From NCBI RefSeq assembly GCF_024752305.1, contig NZ_JANTHX010000004.1, positions 310,001 to 374,000 on the forward strand: a stretch of DNA of 64,000 nt, written 5' to 3'. The DNA is from Protaetiibacter mangrovi. Its GTDB lineage: Bacteria; Actinomycetota; Actinomycetes; Actinomycetales; Microbacteriaceae. Made by a program: the position numbers and the translations under genes. This document shows positions 10,257-18,427 of this stretch, piece after piece; position 1 is the first letter of the stretch, and each line of letters begins with the position of its first letter. Under the pieces are notes generated by a model. The model did not search any database. It was not told the origin of the DNA and saw only the letters and a program-made list of their open reading frames with translations.

Positions 10257-10969
10257 GCGACGCCACCGAGAACAAGGAGAACCAGGACGTGCAGTCCGAG
10301 GAGATCACCGAGGGGCAGGTCGTGGAGACCGCCGCGGGGACGCAGTCGCAGGGTGAGCCCCGCGAGCAGCGCCGCGGCAGCCGCGAGCGCAGCCCCCGCA
10401 ACGACCGCGGTGCCCGCGGCGGCCGAGAGGACAGCCAGTTCCTCGAGCGCGTCGTGACCATCAACCGAGTGTCGAAGGTCGTCAAGGGCGGACGCCGCTT
10501 CAGCTTCACGGCGCTCGTCGTCGTGGGCGACGGCAACGGTCTCGTGGGCGTCGGCTACGGCAAGGCCCGCGAGGTCCCGCTCGCGATCTCGAAGGGCGTC
10601 GAGGAGGCGAAGAAGAACTTCTTCCGCGTCCCGCGTGCCGGAGCGACCATCCCCCACCCCGTCCAGGGTGAGGCGGCCGCCGGTGTCGTCCTGCTGCGTC
10701 CGGCCGCCGCGGGTACCGGTGTCATCGCCGGTGGTCCCGTGCGCGCCGTGCTCGAGTGCGCCGGCATCCACGACGTGCTGTCGAAGTCGCTCGGCTCGTC
10801 GAACACGATCAACATCGTCCACGCGACCGTGACCGCCCTCAAGCAGCTCGAGGAGCCCCGTGCCGTCGCCGCTCGCCGCGGCCTCGAGTTCGAGGACGTC
10901 GCGCCGGAGCGCCTCATCCGCGCCGAGGCCGACGCACGCGCCGCCGCTACCGCGAAGGTTGGTGCCTGA
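10253..10969 (+). CDS. rpsE: 30S ribosomal protein S5 with acidic/Arg-rich N-terminal extension
   Basis: Fidelity protein at the mRNA entry site. The core begins near residue 62 ([19 protein letters not shown]) and includes [20 protein letters not shown] and the N-acetyl-type contact [15 protein letters not shown]. The first 60 residues are low-complexity, Glu/Gln-rich and then Arg/Gly-rich, a tail not present in E. coli S5. 238 residues in total. GTG start overlaps the rplR stop by four bases, so the extension is supported by the operon geometry. Confidence 0.96.
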   Translation: MSDATENKENQDVQSEEITEGQVVETAAGTQSQGEPREQRRGSRERSPRNDRGARGGREDSQFLERVVTINRVSKVVKGGRRFSFTALVVVGDGNGLVGVGYGKAREVPLAISKGVEEAKKNFFRVPRAGATIPHPVQGEAAAGVVLLRPAAAGTGVIAGGPVRAVLECAGIHDVLSKSLGSSNTINIVHATVTALKQLEEPRAVAARRGLEFEDVAPERLIRAEADARAAATAKVGA

Positions 10970-11154
10970 TGGCCGCGCGTCTCAAGGTGACCCAGATCAA
11001 GTCCGTTATCAGCGAGAAGCAGAACCAGCGCGACACCCTGCGCAGCCTGGGCCTCAAGCGCATCGGCGACGTCGTCGTGCGCGAGGACACCCCGGCCAAC
11101 CGCGGGTACGTCCGCACGGTCGCTCATCTCGTGAAGGTCGAGGAGATTGACTAA
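10969..11154 (+). CDS. rpmD: 50S ribosomal protein L30
   Basis: Small ferredoxin-fold large-subunit protein. 61 residues, starting [20 protein letters not shown] with the family's [23 protein letters not shown] overlaps the rpsE TGA by one base; its TAA in turn overlaps the rplO ATG. Confidence 0.97.
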   Translation: MAARLKVTQIKSVISEKQNQRDTLRSLGLKRIGDVVVREDTPANRGYVRTVAHLVKVEEID

Positions 11155-11942
11155 TGGCTGACGAGAAGAAGCCGGCCGAGAAGAAGGCCGCTGCTCCGAA
11201 GGCCGCCGCCGAGAAGGCGACGACCGAGAAGAAGGCCCCCGCCAAGGCCGCGACGACCAAGGCCGCCGCGCCGAAGGCCGCTGCAGCCGAGAAGAAGCCC
11301 GCCGCCGCGAAGGCCGCCCCCCAGGCGACCGCCGCGAAGGCCGCGGCCGACAAGCCGGCCGCCGAGAAGGCTCCGGCCAAGGCTCCGGCCAAGGCCGCCG
11401 CCCCGAAGGCTGCCGCCGCCAAGGCCGAGGCCGACGCGCCGAAGACGGAGGCCAAGGCCCCCGCCAAGAAGCCGGCTGCCAAGAAGGCCGACGTCGCGTC
11501 GCGCCCGCAGGTGCTCAAGGCCCACCACCTCCGCCCCGCCGAGGGTGCGAAGAAGGCCAAGACCCGCGTCGGACGCGGTGAGGGCTCCAAGGGAAAGACC
11601 GCGGGTCGCGGCACCAAGGGCACCAAGGCCCGCTACCAGGTGCGCGTCGGCCTCGAGGGCGGCAACCTGAACCAGGTCATGCGCGCCCCGAAGCTCCGCG
11701 GTTTCAAGAACCCGTTCCGGGTGGAGTACCAGGTCGTCAACCTCGACCGCCTGGCCGAGCTCTACCCCAAGGGCGGCGACGTGACCATCAGCGACCTCGT
11801 CGCGAAGGGCGCCGTCCGCAAGAACGAGAAGGTCAAGGTGCTCGGCACCGGCGAGATTGCGGTTAAGCTGAACGTTGCGGTCGACAAGGTCTCGAGCTCT
11901 GCGGAGCAGAAGATCGTCGCCGCCGGCGGCTCCGTCAAGTAG
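11154..11942 (+). CDS. rplO: 50S ribosomal protein L15 with 118-residue Ala/Lys/Pro-rich N-terminal tail
   Basis: Late-assembly large-subunit protein. The L15 core starts at about residue 119 ([20 protein letters not shown]) with the basic [20 protein letters not shown] segment and runs to residue 262, which is standard. Before it lie 118 residues of Ala, Lys, Pro and Glu in irregular repeats such as [10 protein letters not shown] and [13 protein letters not shown], resembling histone-H1 or HU-tail sequence. The start is fixed by the one-base overlap with rpmD; no alternative start near the core has similar support. The role of the tail is unknown; nucleic-acid binding is a reasonable guess from composition. 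Confidence 0.95.
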   Translation: MADEKKPAEKKAAAPKAAAEKATTEKKAPAKAATTKAAAPKAAAAEKKPAAAKAAPQATAAKAAADKPAAEKAPAKAPAKAAAPKAAAAKAEADAPKTEAKAPAKKPAAKKADVASRPQVLKAHHLRPAEGAKKAKTRVGRGEGSKGKTAGRGTKGTKARYQVRVGLEGGNLNQVMRAPKLRGFKNPFRVEYQVVNLDRLAELYPKGGDVTISDLVAKGAVRKNEKVKVLGTGEIAVKLNVAVDKVSSSAEQKIVAAGGSVK

Positions 11943-11952
11943 CCATCGGGAA

Positions 11953-11974
11953 GGTGGCCCCACCCGGGGCCACC
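11953..11974 (+). terminator. Hairpin between rplO and secY (possible attenuator)
   Basis: GGTGGCCCC, four-base loop, GGGGCCACC: a perfect 9-bp stem, 11 bases after rplO and 56 before the secY start. No T-run follows, so it may only partly terminate, or protect the 3' end of the ribosomal segment. It would allow secY-adk to be expressed at a lower level than the ribosomal genes. Confidence 0.45.
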
Positions 11975-12030
11975 TCCTCGCCGCACCGACCCGTGTGCGG
12001 CACGCTCCAGAATCTCACCCGGGAGGCGTC

Positions 12031-13359
12031 GTGTTCAGTGCCGTCGCGCGGATCCTCCGCACGCCGGACCTCCGCCGCAAGATCGCGTTCACGCTGGGCA
12101 TCATCGCCCTGTTCCGGCTCGGGTCCTTCGTACCCGCGCCCTTCGTCGACTTCGGCAACGTCCAGGCATGTCTCGCGGGCAACGCGGGCGCCTCAGGTCT
12201 CTACGACCTCGTCAACCTGTTCAGCGGCGGTGCGCTGCTGCAGCTCTCGATCTTCGCGCTCGGCATCATGCCGTACATCACCGCGTCGATCATCGTGCAG
12301 CTGCTGCGCGTGGTCATCCCCCACTTCGACACCCTCTACAAGGAGGGGCAGGCGGGTCAGGCCAAGCTCACGCAGTACACCCGCTACCTGACGATCGCGC
12401 TCGGCGTCCTGCAGTCGACGACCCTCATCACGGTCGCCCGCTCGGGTGCGCTGTTCGGCACCTCGACCACCGCCGAGTGCTCGCAGCTGATCGTGCCGGG
12501 CGGCGACACCTGGTACGGCATCCTGCTCATGGTCATCACGATGACCGCCGGCACCGGCGTCATCATGTGGATGGGCGAGCTCATCACCGAGCGCGGCATC
12601 GGCAACGGCATGTCGCTGCTGATCTTCACCTCGATCGTGGCGCGCTTCCCCGACTCGCTCGGCACCATCGCGCAGCAGCACAACATCGAGACCCTGCTGC
12701 TGGTGATCGCCATCGGCGTCGTCATCATGTTCGCGGTGATCTTCGTCGAGCAGTCGCAGCGCCGCATCCCGGTGCAGTACGCGAAGCGCATGGTGGGGCG
12801 TCGCACCTACGGCGGCAACAACACCTACATCCCGATCAAGGTCAACATGGCCGGCGTCGTGCCCGTCATCTTCGCCTCGTCGCTGCTGTACCTGCCGGCG
12901 CTCATCGCGCAGTTCAACCAGCCGAAGGCCGGCGAGACGGCGCAGCCGTGGGTGCAGTGGATCTCCACGTACCTGACGCGCGGCGACCACCCGCTGTACA
13001 TGATCCTGTACTTCCTGCTCATCGTCGGGTTCACCTACTTCTACGTCGCGATCACGTTCAACCCGGACGAGGTCGCCGACAACATGAAGAAGTACGGCGG
13101 CTTCATCCCGGGCATCCGGGCGGGTCGACCCACCGCCGAGTACCTCGACTACGTGCTCACCCGCGTGACGCTCCCCGGGTCGCTGTACCTCGGGATCATC
13201 GCGCTCGTGCCGCTCATCGCGCTCGTGCTCGTCGGCGCCAACCAGAACTTCCCGTTCGGCGGCACCTCGATCCTGATCATGGTCGGGGTCGGCCTCGAGA
13301 CGGTGAAGCAGATCGACTCGCAGCTCCAGCAGCGCCACTACGAAGGCCTGCTCCGGTGA
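12031..13359 (+). CDS. secY: Preprotein translocase subunit SecY
   Basis: Pore-forming subunit of the SecYEG translocon in the cytoplasmic membrane. 442 residues with ten hydrophobic segments; N-terminus [20 protein letters not shown], the plug/first-helix region [11 protein letters not shown], the cytosolic loop [20 protein letters not shown] and the C-terminal [19 protein letters not shown] are characteristic. The GTG at 12031 follows a CGGGAGG binding site; the frame opens further upstream but without family match. The stop overlaps the adk GTG. Confidence 0.97.
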   Translation: MFSAVARILRTPDLRRKIAFTLGIIALFRLGSFVPAPFVDFGNVQACLAGNAGASGLYDLVNLFSGGALLQLSIFALGIMPYITASIIVQLLRVVIPHFDTLYKEGQAGQAKLTQYTRYLTIALGVLQSTTLITVARSGALFGTSTTAECSQLIVPGGDTWYGILLMVITMTAGTGVIMWMGELITERGIGNGMSLLIFTSIVARFPDSLGTIAQQHNIETLLLVIAIGVVIMFAVIFVEQSQRRIPVQYAKRMVGRRTYGGNNTYIPIKVNMAGVVPVIFASSLLYLPALIAQFNQPKAGETAQPWVQWISTYLTRGDHPLYMILYFLLIVGFTYFYVAITFNPDEVADNMKKYGGFIPGIRAGRPTAEYLDYVLTRVTLPGSLYLGIIALVPLIALVLVGANQNFPFGGTSILIMVGVGLETVKQIDSQLQQRHYEGLLR

Positions 13360-13955
13360 CGGTCCGGTTGCTCATCGTCGGCCCCCCCGGGGCCGGCAAG
13401 GGAACCCAGGCGGCCCGCATCGCGGAGCGGTTCGGCATCCCGACGATCTCGACGGGCGACATCTTCCGCGCCAACATCGCGAACGAGACCGAGCTGGGCA
13501 AGCGCGTCAAGGCGATCGTCGACTCCGGCGACTACGTGCCCGACTCGCTCACCAACGAGCTCGTGACCGACCGTCTCTCGGAGGCCGACGCGACGACCGG
13601 GTTCCTGCTCGACGGCTACCCGCGCACGCCCGACCAGGTGCACTACCTCGACGGGCTGCTCGCCTCGCACGGGCACAAGCTCGACGCCGTGCTGCGCCTC
13701 GTCGCCGACCAGGACGAGATCGTGCGCCGGCTGCGGCTGCGCGCGGTCGAGCAGGGTCGCGCCGACGACTCGGAGGACGCCATCCGGCACCGCCAGGAGG
13801 TCTACCAGCGCGAGACGGCTCCGCTGCTCGAGATGTTCCGCGAGCAGGGCCTGCTGATCGAGGTCGACGGCCTCGGATCGGTCGACGAGGTGACCGACCG
13901 CATCTGGGCGGCCTTCGCCGAGGCCGGCATCGGTTCCGTCGAGGCCTCGGCCTAG
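13356..13955 (+). CDS. adk: Adenylate kinase (short-LID form)
   Basis: Cytosolic enzyme that converts ATP and AMP to two ADP. 199 residues. P-loop [10 protein letters not shown] at the N-terminus, AMP-binding [10 protein letters not shown] and [11 protein letters not shown]. The LID insert with zinc-type cysteines is missing ([20 protein letters not shown]), as in other actinobacterial Adk. The GTG overlaps the secY stop (GTGA). map, which normally follows adk in this cluster, is not here; a convergent PTS regulator gene begins 24 bases later. Confidence 0.95.
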   Translation: MTVRLLIVGPPGAGKGTQAARIAERFGIPTISTGDIFRANIANETELGKRVKAIVDSGDYVPDSLTNELVTDRLSEADATTGFLLDGYPRTPDQVHYLDGLLASHGHKLDAVLRLVADQDEIVRRLRLRAVEQGRADDSEDAIRHRQEVYQRETAPLLEMFREQGLLIEVDGLGSVDEVTDRIWAAFAEAGIGSVEASA

Positions 13956-13961
13956 TCTCGA

Positions 13962-13978
13962 GCGGCTCCCCGGGCCGC
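13962..13978. terminator. Small GC hairpin between convergent adk and PTS regulator
   Basis: GCGGC, 7-base loop, GCCGC in the 24-bp gap between the two convergent genes. Only 5 bp of stem and no T-run, so this is a weak candidate for a bidirectional terminator. Confidence 0.3.
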
Positions 13979-13979
13979 G

Positions 13980-15878
13980 TCAGGCGTCGATCAGGCGCGT
14001 GAGCTCGGCGACCAGGGTCGGCACGTCGATGGCGCGGTTCACGAGGCCGCGCACGTTGTCGCGGTCGGCGAAGACCTCGACGAGCTGGTCGAAGACCTCC
14101 TGGAACGAGGCACGGCCCGACTCGCTGAAGGCGATGAACGCCACCACCTCGACGCGCGCCTCGCCCCACGACATCGAGGTGGAGTTCAGCACGAGGGCGA
14201 TCGCCGTGCGCTCTGCGGTCATCGCCATCGCGTGCGGCATCGCGAGCCCGTCGGTGAAGGCGGTGGACGAGAGCCTCTCGCGCTCGATCGCGGCGGTGAC
14301 GTAGGCGTCGTCGACGACGCCCGCGTCCACCATCCGGGAACCCAGCGTGCGGATCATGGACTCGGCGTCGGGGGCGTAGAGCTCGCGGAAGAACAGCCGC
14401 TCGTCGAAGTACGACGCCAGGCGCTCCGCGAGGCGTGCCCGGCGCCGCTGCCGTCGCACGCGCGCGATCGCCTGATGGATGGCCTGCGCGTCCGCCTCGC
14501 CGAGGAACGGGTGCACCACGATGATGCGCGCATCCGGCGTCGGCGGGTCGATCACCGAGATGACGAGGTCGCCGGGGAGCGCCTCCCAGTCGACGTCCGA
14601 TCGGGTGTCGAGCTGCTCGATCCGCAGCTCGGCGCCGACGGACGCCTCCACCCGCCGCAGCAGCTCGAGGTGGAGACGGTGGTAGGCGGGCGCGACGATC
14701 GTGGCGGTGACCGCCTGATCGGTCTGGCGCTGCTCCTCGAGACGCGAACCGAGGTGCATCGCGAGGTAGGCGATCTCGTCCTCGGGCACCGAGATCCCCG
14801 AATCGAGCTGCAGTTCGTGGGCGAGGTAGACCGCGAGCTCGTAGATCATCGGGTAGCCCGACTTGATGGAGCGGGTGAGGGGGTTGCGCGAGAACGAACC
14901 CTCCTGGGCGCGGCGCACGAGCTGACGGATGTGCATCGCCAGGCGCAGCAGGAAGTCGTCGTCGCCCTCCAGGTCGACGAGGTATTCGCGCGCCGCCTTC
15001 TCGACGATCGCCCGCACGCGCGCGAGCTCGTCGTCGTCCAGGGGCGGCGGACCCGCGTCGATCGGGTCGACCGCGACGCGCGTGCCCAGCAGGAACCCGA
15101 GGTAGTCGAGGTCGCCCGGGGGCAGCTGCACGTCGAAGTGGGCGCGCACCAGCTCGTCGATGATCGCGGCGAAGACGCCCTCGTCGGCGACCTCGCGGTC
15201 GGGCAGGGCGTGACGCGCCTGGGTGCGGTCGACCGCGATGGCGAGGTGCAGCAGCACGGTGCCCAGCCCGTAGTCGTTGATCTCGTAGCCGTCGGCGACC
15301 AGTCGCGCGATCAGCTCGGTCTTGAACGCGGTGAGGTCGCCCGCCGCGAACCAGCTCTCGATCCGGTCGACCTCGCGCATGCCGCGCGTCGCCTCGTCGC
15401 GGAACAGGGCGCCGATCAGGCGCCGGCGCGCGGATTCGGCGCCCTCGAGCTGCACGTGCTCCCGGGTGCGCACGATCGTGAGCCCCACGGCTCCGGCGCG
15501 GGAACGCGCCCGTGCGAGATCGGATTCGAGGGTCGAGTCGCTCACGTGCAGGTCCTCGGCGAGCGCGTAGACGTCCACCCCCTCCGACTCCGGCGCCGCA
15601 TCCAGCAGTGCGCGGAGGATGGCCGACACCCGCGCCGCCGGGGTGGAGGAATCGTCGGCGCTCCCCTCGCGCAACCGCCGCGCCCACTCCTCGCGATCGA
15701 GGCGGTAGCCGGAGGGGCCGGACTCGATGAGCGGGGTCTCGGCGGCGGCGTTGAGCCCGGACACGTATCCGCGGATGCTGCGGTCCGTGACCCCGAGGCG
15801 CGCCGCGAGGTCGGCCGCCGTCACCCAGCCACCGTGCTGGGCGAGCGCATCCGTGAGCTGCTCGCGCCGATCGGCCAT
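13980..15878 (-). CDS. MtlR/BglG-type PTS-regulated transcriptional regulator
   Basis: 632 residues with the domain order of mannitol operon activators: two N-terminal HTH domains (DLAARLGVTDRSIRGYVSGL near residue 25 and a second near residue 95), PRD1 and PRD2 with candidate phospho-histidines (LLHLAIAVDR; RLAMHIRQLVRRAQ; YLAMHLGSRLEE), an EIIB-like domain and a C-terminal EIIA domain with the His in FTDGLAMPHAMAM. The EIIB-like domain has no cysteine at its expected phosphorylation loop (TATIVAPAYHRLH), so that input is probably lost. It faces away from the PTS operon, 244 bp upstream of its first gene, and most likely senses mannitol flux and controls it. An antiterminator role as in BglG is less likely given the HTH domains. 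Confidence 0.88.
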   Translation of the reverse strand: MADRREQLTDALAQHGGWVTAADLAARLGVTDRSIRGYVSGLNAAAETPLIESGPSGYRLDREEWARRLREGSADDSSTPAARVSAILRALLDAAPESEGVDVYALAEDLHVSDSTLESDLARARSRAGAVGLTIVRTREHVQLEGAESARRRLIGALFRDEATRGMREVDRIESWFAAGDLTAFKTELIARLVADGYEINDYGLGTVLLHLAIAVDRTQARHALPDREVADEGVFAAIIDELVRAHFDVQLPPGDLDYLGFLLGTRVAVDPIDAGPPPLDDDELARVRAIVEKAAREYLVDLEGDDDFLLRLAMHIRQLVRRAQEGSFSRNPLTRSIKSGYPMIYELAVYLAHELQLDSGISVPEDEIAYLAMHLGSRLEEQRQTDQAVTATIVAPAYHRLHLELLRRVEASVGAELRIEQLDTRSDVDWEALPGDLVISVIDPPTPDARIIVVHPFLGEADAQAIHQAIARVRRQRRRARLAERLASYFDERLFFRELYAPDAESMIRTLGSRMVDAGVVDDAYVTAAIERERLSSTAFTDGLAMPHAMAMTAERTAIALVLNSTSMSWGEARVEVVAFIAFSESGRASFQEVFDQLVEVFADRDNVRGLVNRAIDVPTLVAELTRLIDA

Positions 15879-16020
15879 CAGTCTCCCGTTCCGCGATCGT
15901 CCGCGTGCTCCCAGTCAAGCAAAGTCGCGGGTGCCGCGGGGTTCCTCCGCGCGAGATTTCCGGGGGAGCGGAAGCGCCCGGGCTGGCGCGCCTCCGCAGC
16001 CCCGGAGCACACTGGCTCTC

Positions 16021-16101
16021 GCCCGCCGGAAGAGGGAACCGGCGGGCCCTGGACTCATCCGGGGACGGCAGCGCCGCCGACGCGGAAACCCCGTCGGCGG
16101 C
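16021..16101 (+). promoter_or_regulatory. Two strong hairpins in the PTS operon leader
   Basis: In the 244-bp gap between the regulator and the PTS operon there are two consecutive hairpins: GCCCGCCGG/CCGGCGGGC at 16021-16047 (9-bp stem, 9-base loop) and GCCGCCGACG/CGTCGGCGGC at 16073-16101 (10-bp stem, 9-base loop). Neither has a T-run. They could control transcript stability or readthrough. No convincing -35/-10 pair was found in this gap. Confidence 0.4.
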
Positions 16102-16122
16102 CGAGACGCGGAGACGGACGGC

Positions 16123-16443
16123 ATGCGGGTGCTCATCGTGTGCGGCGCGGGAGCGTCGAGCACCTTCGTCGCTCAGCGCCTGCGTCGCGCTGCGACGGCA
16201 CGCGGTCTCGAGTTGACCGCGACGCCCAGCTCCGCCGCTGCCGCCCCGGATCTCCTCGCCGCCGCGGACGTCGTGCTCGCGGGTGCGCACCTCGGCGACG
16301 AGGTCGCCCGACTGGGCGCCGCGGCCGCCTCCGCCGCCGTGCCGTTCGTGGTGCTCGCGGACGCGGCGCGGCAGGATGGCGACGAACTGCTCGACACGAC
16401 ACTGGCGGCCGTCGGCGCCGCCTCCCACGGAAGGACCTCCTGA
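16123..16443 (+). CDS. Small PTS EIIB protein (lactose/cellobiose-type fold)
   Basis: 106 residues. MRVLIVCGAGASSTFVAQRL has the phosphocysteine loop of lactose/cellobiose-family EIIB at the N-terminus, followed by alternating strands and helices with high Ala content. Such proteins accept phosphate from EIIA and pass it to sugar or to a regulator. No matching EIIC or EIIA of that family is nearby; since the mannitol permease has its own IIB, this could serve as a signalling subunit for the adjacent regulator (inference). It starts the operon and its stop overlaps the HPr start. Confidence 0.75.
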   Translation: MRVLIVCGAGASSTFVAQRLRRAATARGLELTATPSSAAAAPDLLAAADVVLAGAHLGDEVARLGAAAASAAVPFVVLADAARQDGDELLDTTLAAVGAASHGRTS

Positions 16444-16715
16444 TGGAACGCACGGTGACGATCGCCTCCGGCCACGGACTGCACGCCCGCCCCGCGAAGC
16501 TCTTCACGCAGGCCGTCGCGGCATCCGGTCACAAGGTCACCATCGGGCGGCCCGGTGGCTCGCCGGTGAACGCGGCGAGCATCCTCGGGATCATCGCCGC
16601 CGGCTTCGAGAACGGCGACGAGGTCGTGCTGGACGTGGAGGGCGACGAGTCGGAGCGCGTGCTCGGCGAGCTCTCGGAGTTCCTGACGACCGATCACGAC
16701 GAGGCGGCCGGATGA
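16443..16715 (+). CDS. ptsH: Phosphocarrier protein HPr
   Basis: Cytosolic phosphocarrier between enzyme I and EIIA proteins. 90 residues. The active-site His is in SGHGLHARPAKLF; the regulatory-serine region reads NAASILGIIAAG, so the serine corresponding to Ser46 is kept. ATG overlaps the TGA of the IIB gene and its own stop overlaps the ptsI start. Being cotranscribed with mannitol EII genes suggests that this organism's general PTS proteins are expressed with the mannitol system. Confidence 0.95.
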   Translation: MERTVTIASGHGLHARPAKLFTQAVAASGHKVTIGRPGGSPVNAASILGIIAAGFENGDEVVLDVEGDESERVLGELSEFLTTDHDEAAG

Positions 16716-18397
16716 TCGAGGTGCGCGAACTGGTCGGCGTCGGCATCGGATCCGGTGTCGTCGTCGGCCCGGTGCTGCACGTCTCGCGGCAGGCGGCGTC
16801 CGCCCCCGCCGACACCCCGAGCACGATCGGCGCCGACGCCGAGCTCGCGCGCGCGCGGGAGGCGCTCGCGAGCGTGTCGGCGCAGTTGCGGGAGCGCGCG
16901 GCGGGGGCGGACGAGTCCACGCGCGACGTGCTCGAGGCGCAGGCGCTCATGACCGACGACCCGGCGCTGCTCGACAGCGTCACCGTCAAGCTCGGGGCCG
17001 GCGTGACCGCCGAGAAGGCCGTCTCCGACGCGTTCGCCGAGTTCGCCGCCATGCTCGCCGATGCCGGGGAGTACTTCGCCGAGCGCGCCGCCGACCTCCA
17101 CGACCTGGCCGACCGCGCGGTCGCCGCACTCCAGGGGCGCTCGACCGAGCTCGTGATCGACCCCGGTCACCCCTACGTCCTGGTCGCCCGCGACCTCGCA
17201 CCCGCCGACACGGCGGTGCTCGACCTCGACCGCGTGCTCGCGTTCGTGACGAGCGAGGGCGGGCCGACCTCGCACACCGCCATCCTGGCGCGGCAGCGCG
17301 GCATCGTCGCGATCGTGGGCGCGCCGGGTGTCGAGGGCCTGGCCGACGGTACCCAGGTGATCGTGGACGCCGAACGGGGACGGGTCTTCGCCGACCCGGA
17401 TGCCGCGGAGCTCGCCGACGCCGAATCGCGGATCGCGGCACGCGCCGCCGCCGCCGACGTGCCGGCGGGGCCGGGTGCGCTCGCCGACGGCACCCCGGTG
17501 AAGCTCCTCGCCAACCTCGGCAAGCCGGGTGAGGCCGCGGAGGCGGTGCGCCTCGGCGCGGAGGGGGTCGGGCTGTTCCGCACCGAGTTCCTCTTCCTCG
17601 ACCGCCTCACCACCGCGCCGACGGTCGCCGACCAGCAGGAGAGCTACCGCGAGGTGCTGGCGGCGTTCCCCGGCAAGCGCGTCGTCGTGCGCCTGCTCGA
17701 CGCGGGGGCGGACAAGCCCCTCGCCTTCCTCAACCCCGGCGAGGAGGAGAACCCGGCGCTCGGCCGCCGCGGGCTCCGCGCCCTTCGGGCGACGGCATCC
17801 GTGCTGGCGGACCAGCTGACGGCGCTCGCCGCCGCCCAGGCGCAGACCGAGGCCGAGCTCTGGGTGATGGCGCCGATGGTGGCGACCGTCGAGGAGACCG
17901 CGTTCGTGACGCGGGCGATCCACGACGTCGGCATCCGCACCGCGGGGGTCATGGTCGAGATCCCGTCGGTGGCGCTCATCGCCGACCGGGTGCTCTCGCG
18001 CACCGACTTCGCGTCGATCGGCACGAACGATCTGACGCAGTACACGATGGCCGCCGACCGCCAGCTCGGCTCGGTGGCGGCCCTCCAGGACCCGTGGCAT
18101 CCGGCGGTGCTGCGGCTCGTGAAGGAGGTCGGCGCCGCGGGCGCCGCCCTCGGCAAGCCGGTCGGCGTGTGCGGCGAGGCCGCCGCCGACCCGCTCCTCG
18201 CCGTGGTGCTCGCCGGGCTCGGTGTCACGAGCCTGTCGATGTCGCCCACGGCACTCGCAGATGTCCGCGTCTCCCTCGCGCGGTACAGCCTCGACGACGC
18301 AGCCGCGATCGCCGAGGCAGCCCTGGCGGCCGATGAGGCCGCCGATGCCCGACAGGCGGCACGGGCTGCCGCCGACACCATCACCGCCGGACGCTAG
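16712..18397 (+). CDS. ptsI: PTS enzyme I (phosphoenolpyruvate-protein phosphotransferase)
   Basis: Transfers phosphate from PEP to HPr. 561 residues. The phosphohistidine is in SEGGPTSHTAILARQRGI; the PEP-binding C-domain has FRTEFLFLDR and the catalytic Cys in GVCGEAAADPLL. N-terminus GVGIGSGVVVGPVLHV is typical. ATG at 16712 overlaps the ptsH stop by four bases. mtlA follows after 30 bases. Confidence 0.96.
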   Translation: MIEVRELVGVGIGSGVVVGPVLHVSRQAASAPADTPSTIGADAELARAREALASVSAQLRERAAGADESTRDVLEAQALMTDDPALLDSVTVKLGAGVTAEKAVSDAFAEFAAMLADAGEYFAERAADLHDLADRAVAALQGRSTELVIDPGHPYVLVARDLAPADTAVLDLDRVLAFVTSEGGPTSHTAILARQRGIVAIVGAPGVEGLADGTQVIVDAERGRVFADPDAAELADAESRIAARAAAADVPAGPGALADGTPVKLLANLGKPGEAAEAVRLGAEGVGLFRTEFLFLDRLTTAPTVADQQESYREVLAAFPGKRVVVRLLDAGADKPLAFLNPGEEENPALGRRGLRALRATASVLADQLTALAAAQAQTEAELWVMAPMVATVEETAFVTRAIHDVGIRTAGVMVEIPSVALIADRVLSRTDFASIGTNDLTQYTMAADRQLGSVAALQDPWHPAVLRLVKEVGAAGAALGKPVGVCGEAAADPLLAVVLAGLGVTSLSMSPTALADVRVSLARYSLDDAAAIAEAALAADEAADARQAARAAADTITAGR

Positions 18398-18427
18398 TCC
18401 GGCATCCGAGCCAGGAGGCACAACACC

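Noticed and set aside
13549-16428. Long minus-strand frame of 959 codons over adk and the PTS regulator
   Set aside because: The regulator is encoded in a different minus-strand frame with clear domains; the longer frame is its shadow.
16123-16443. Frame extending upstream to 15727 for the small IIB gene
   Set aside because: The upstream part is antisense to the regulator gene and through hairpins; the protein fold starts at MRVLIVCGAG.
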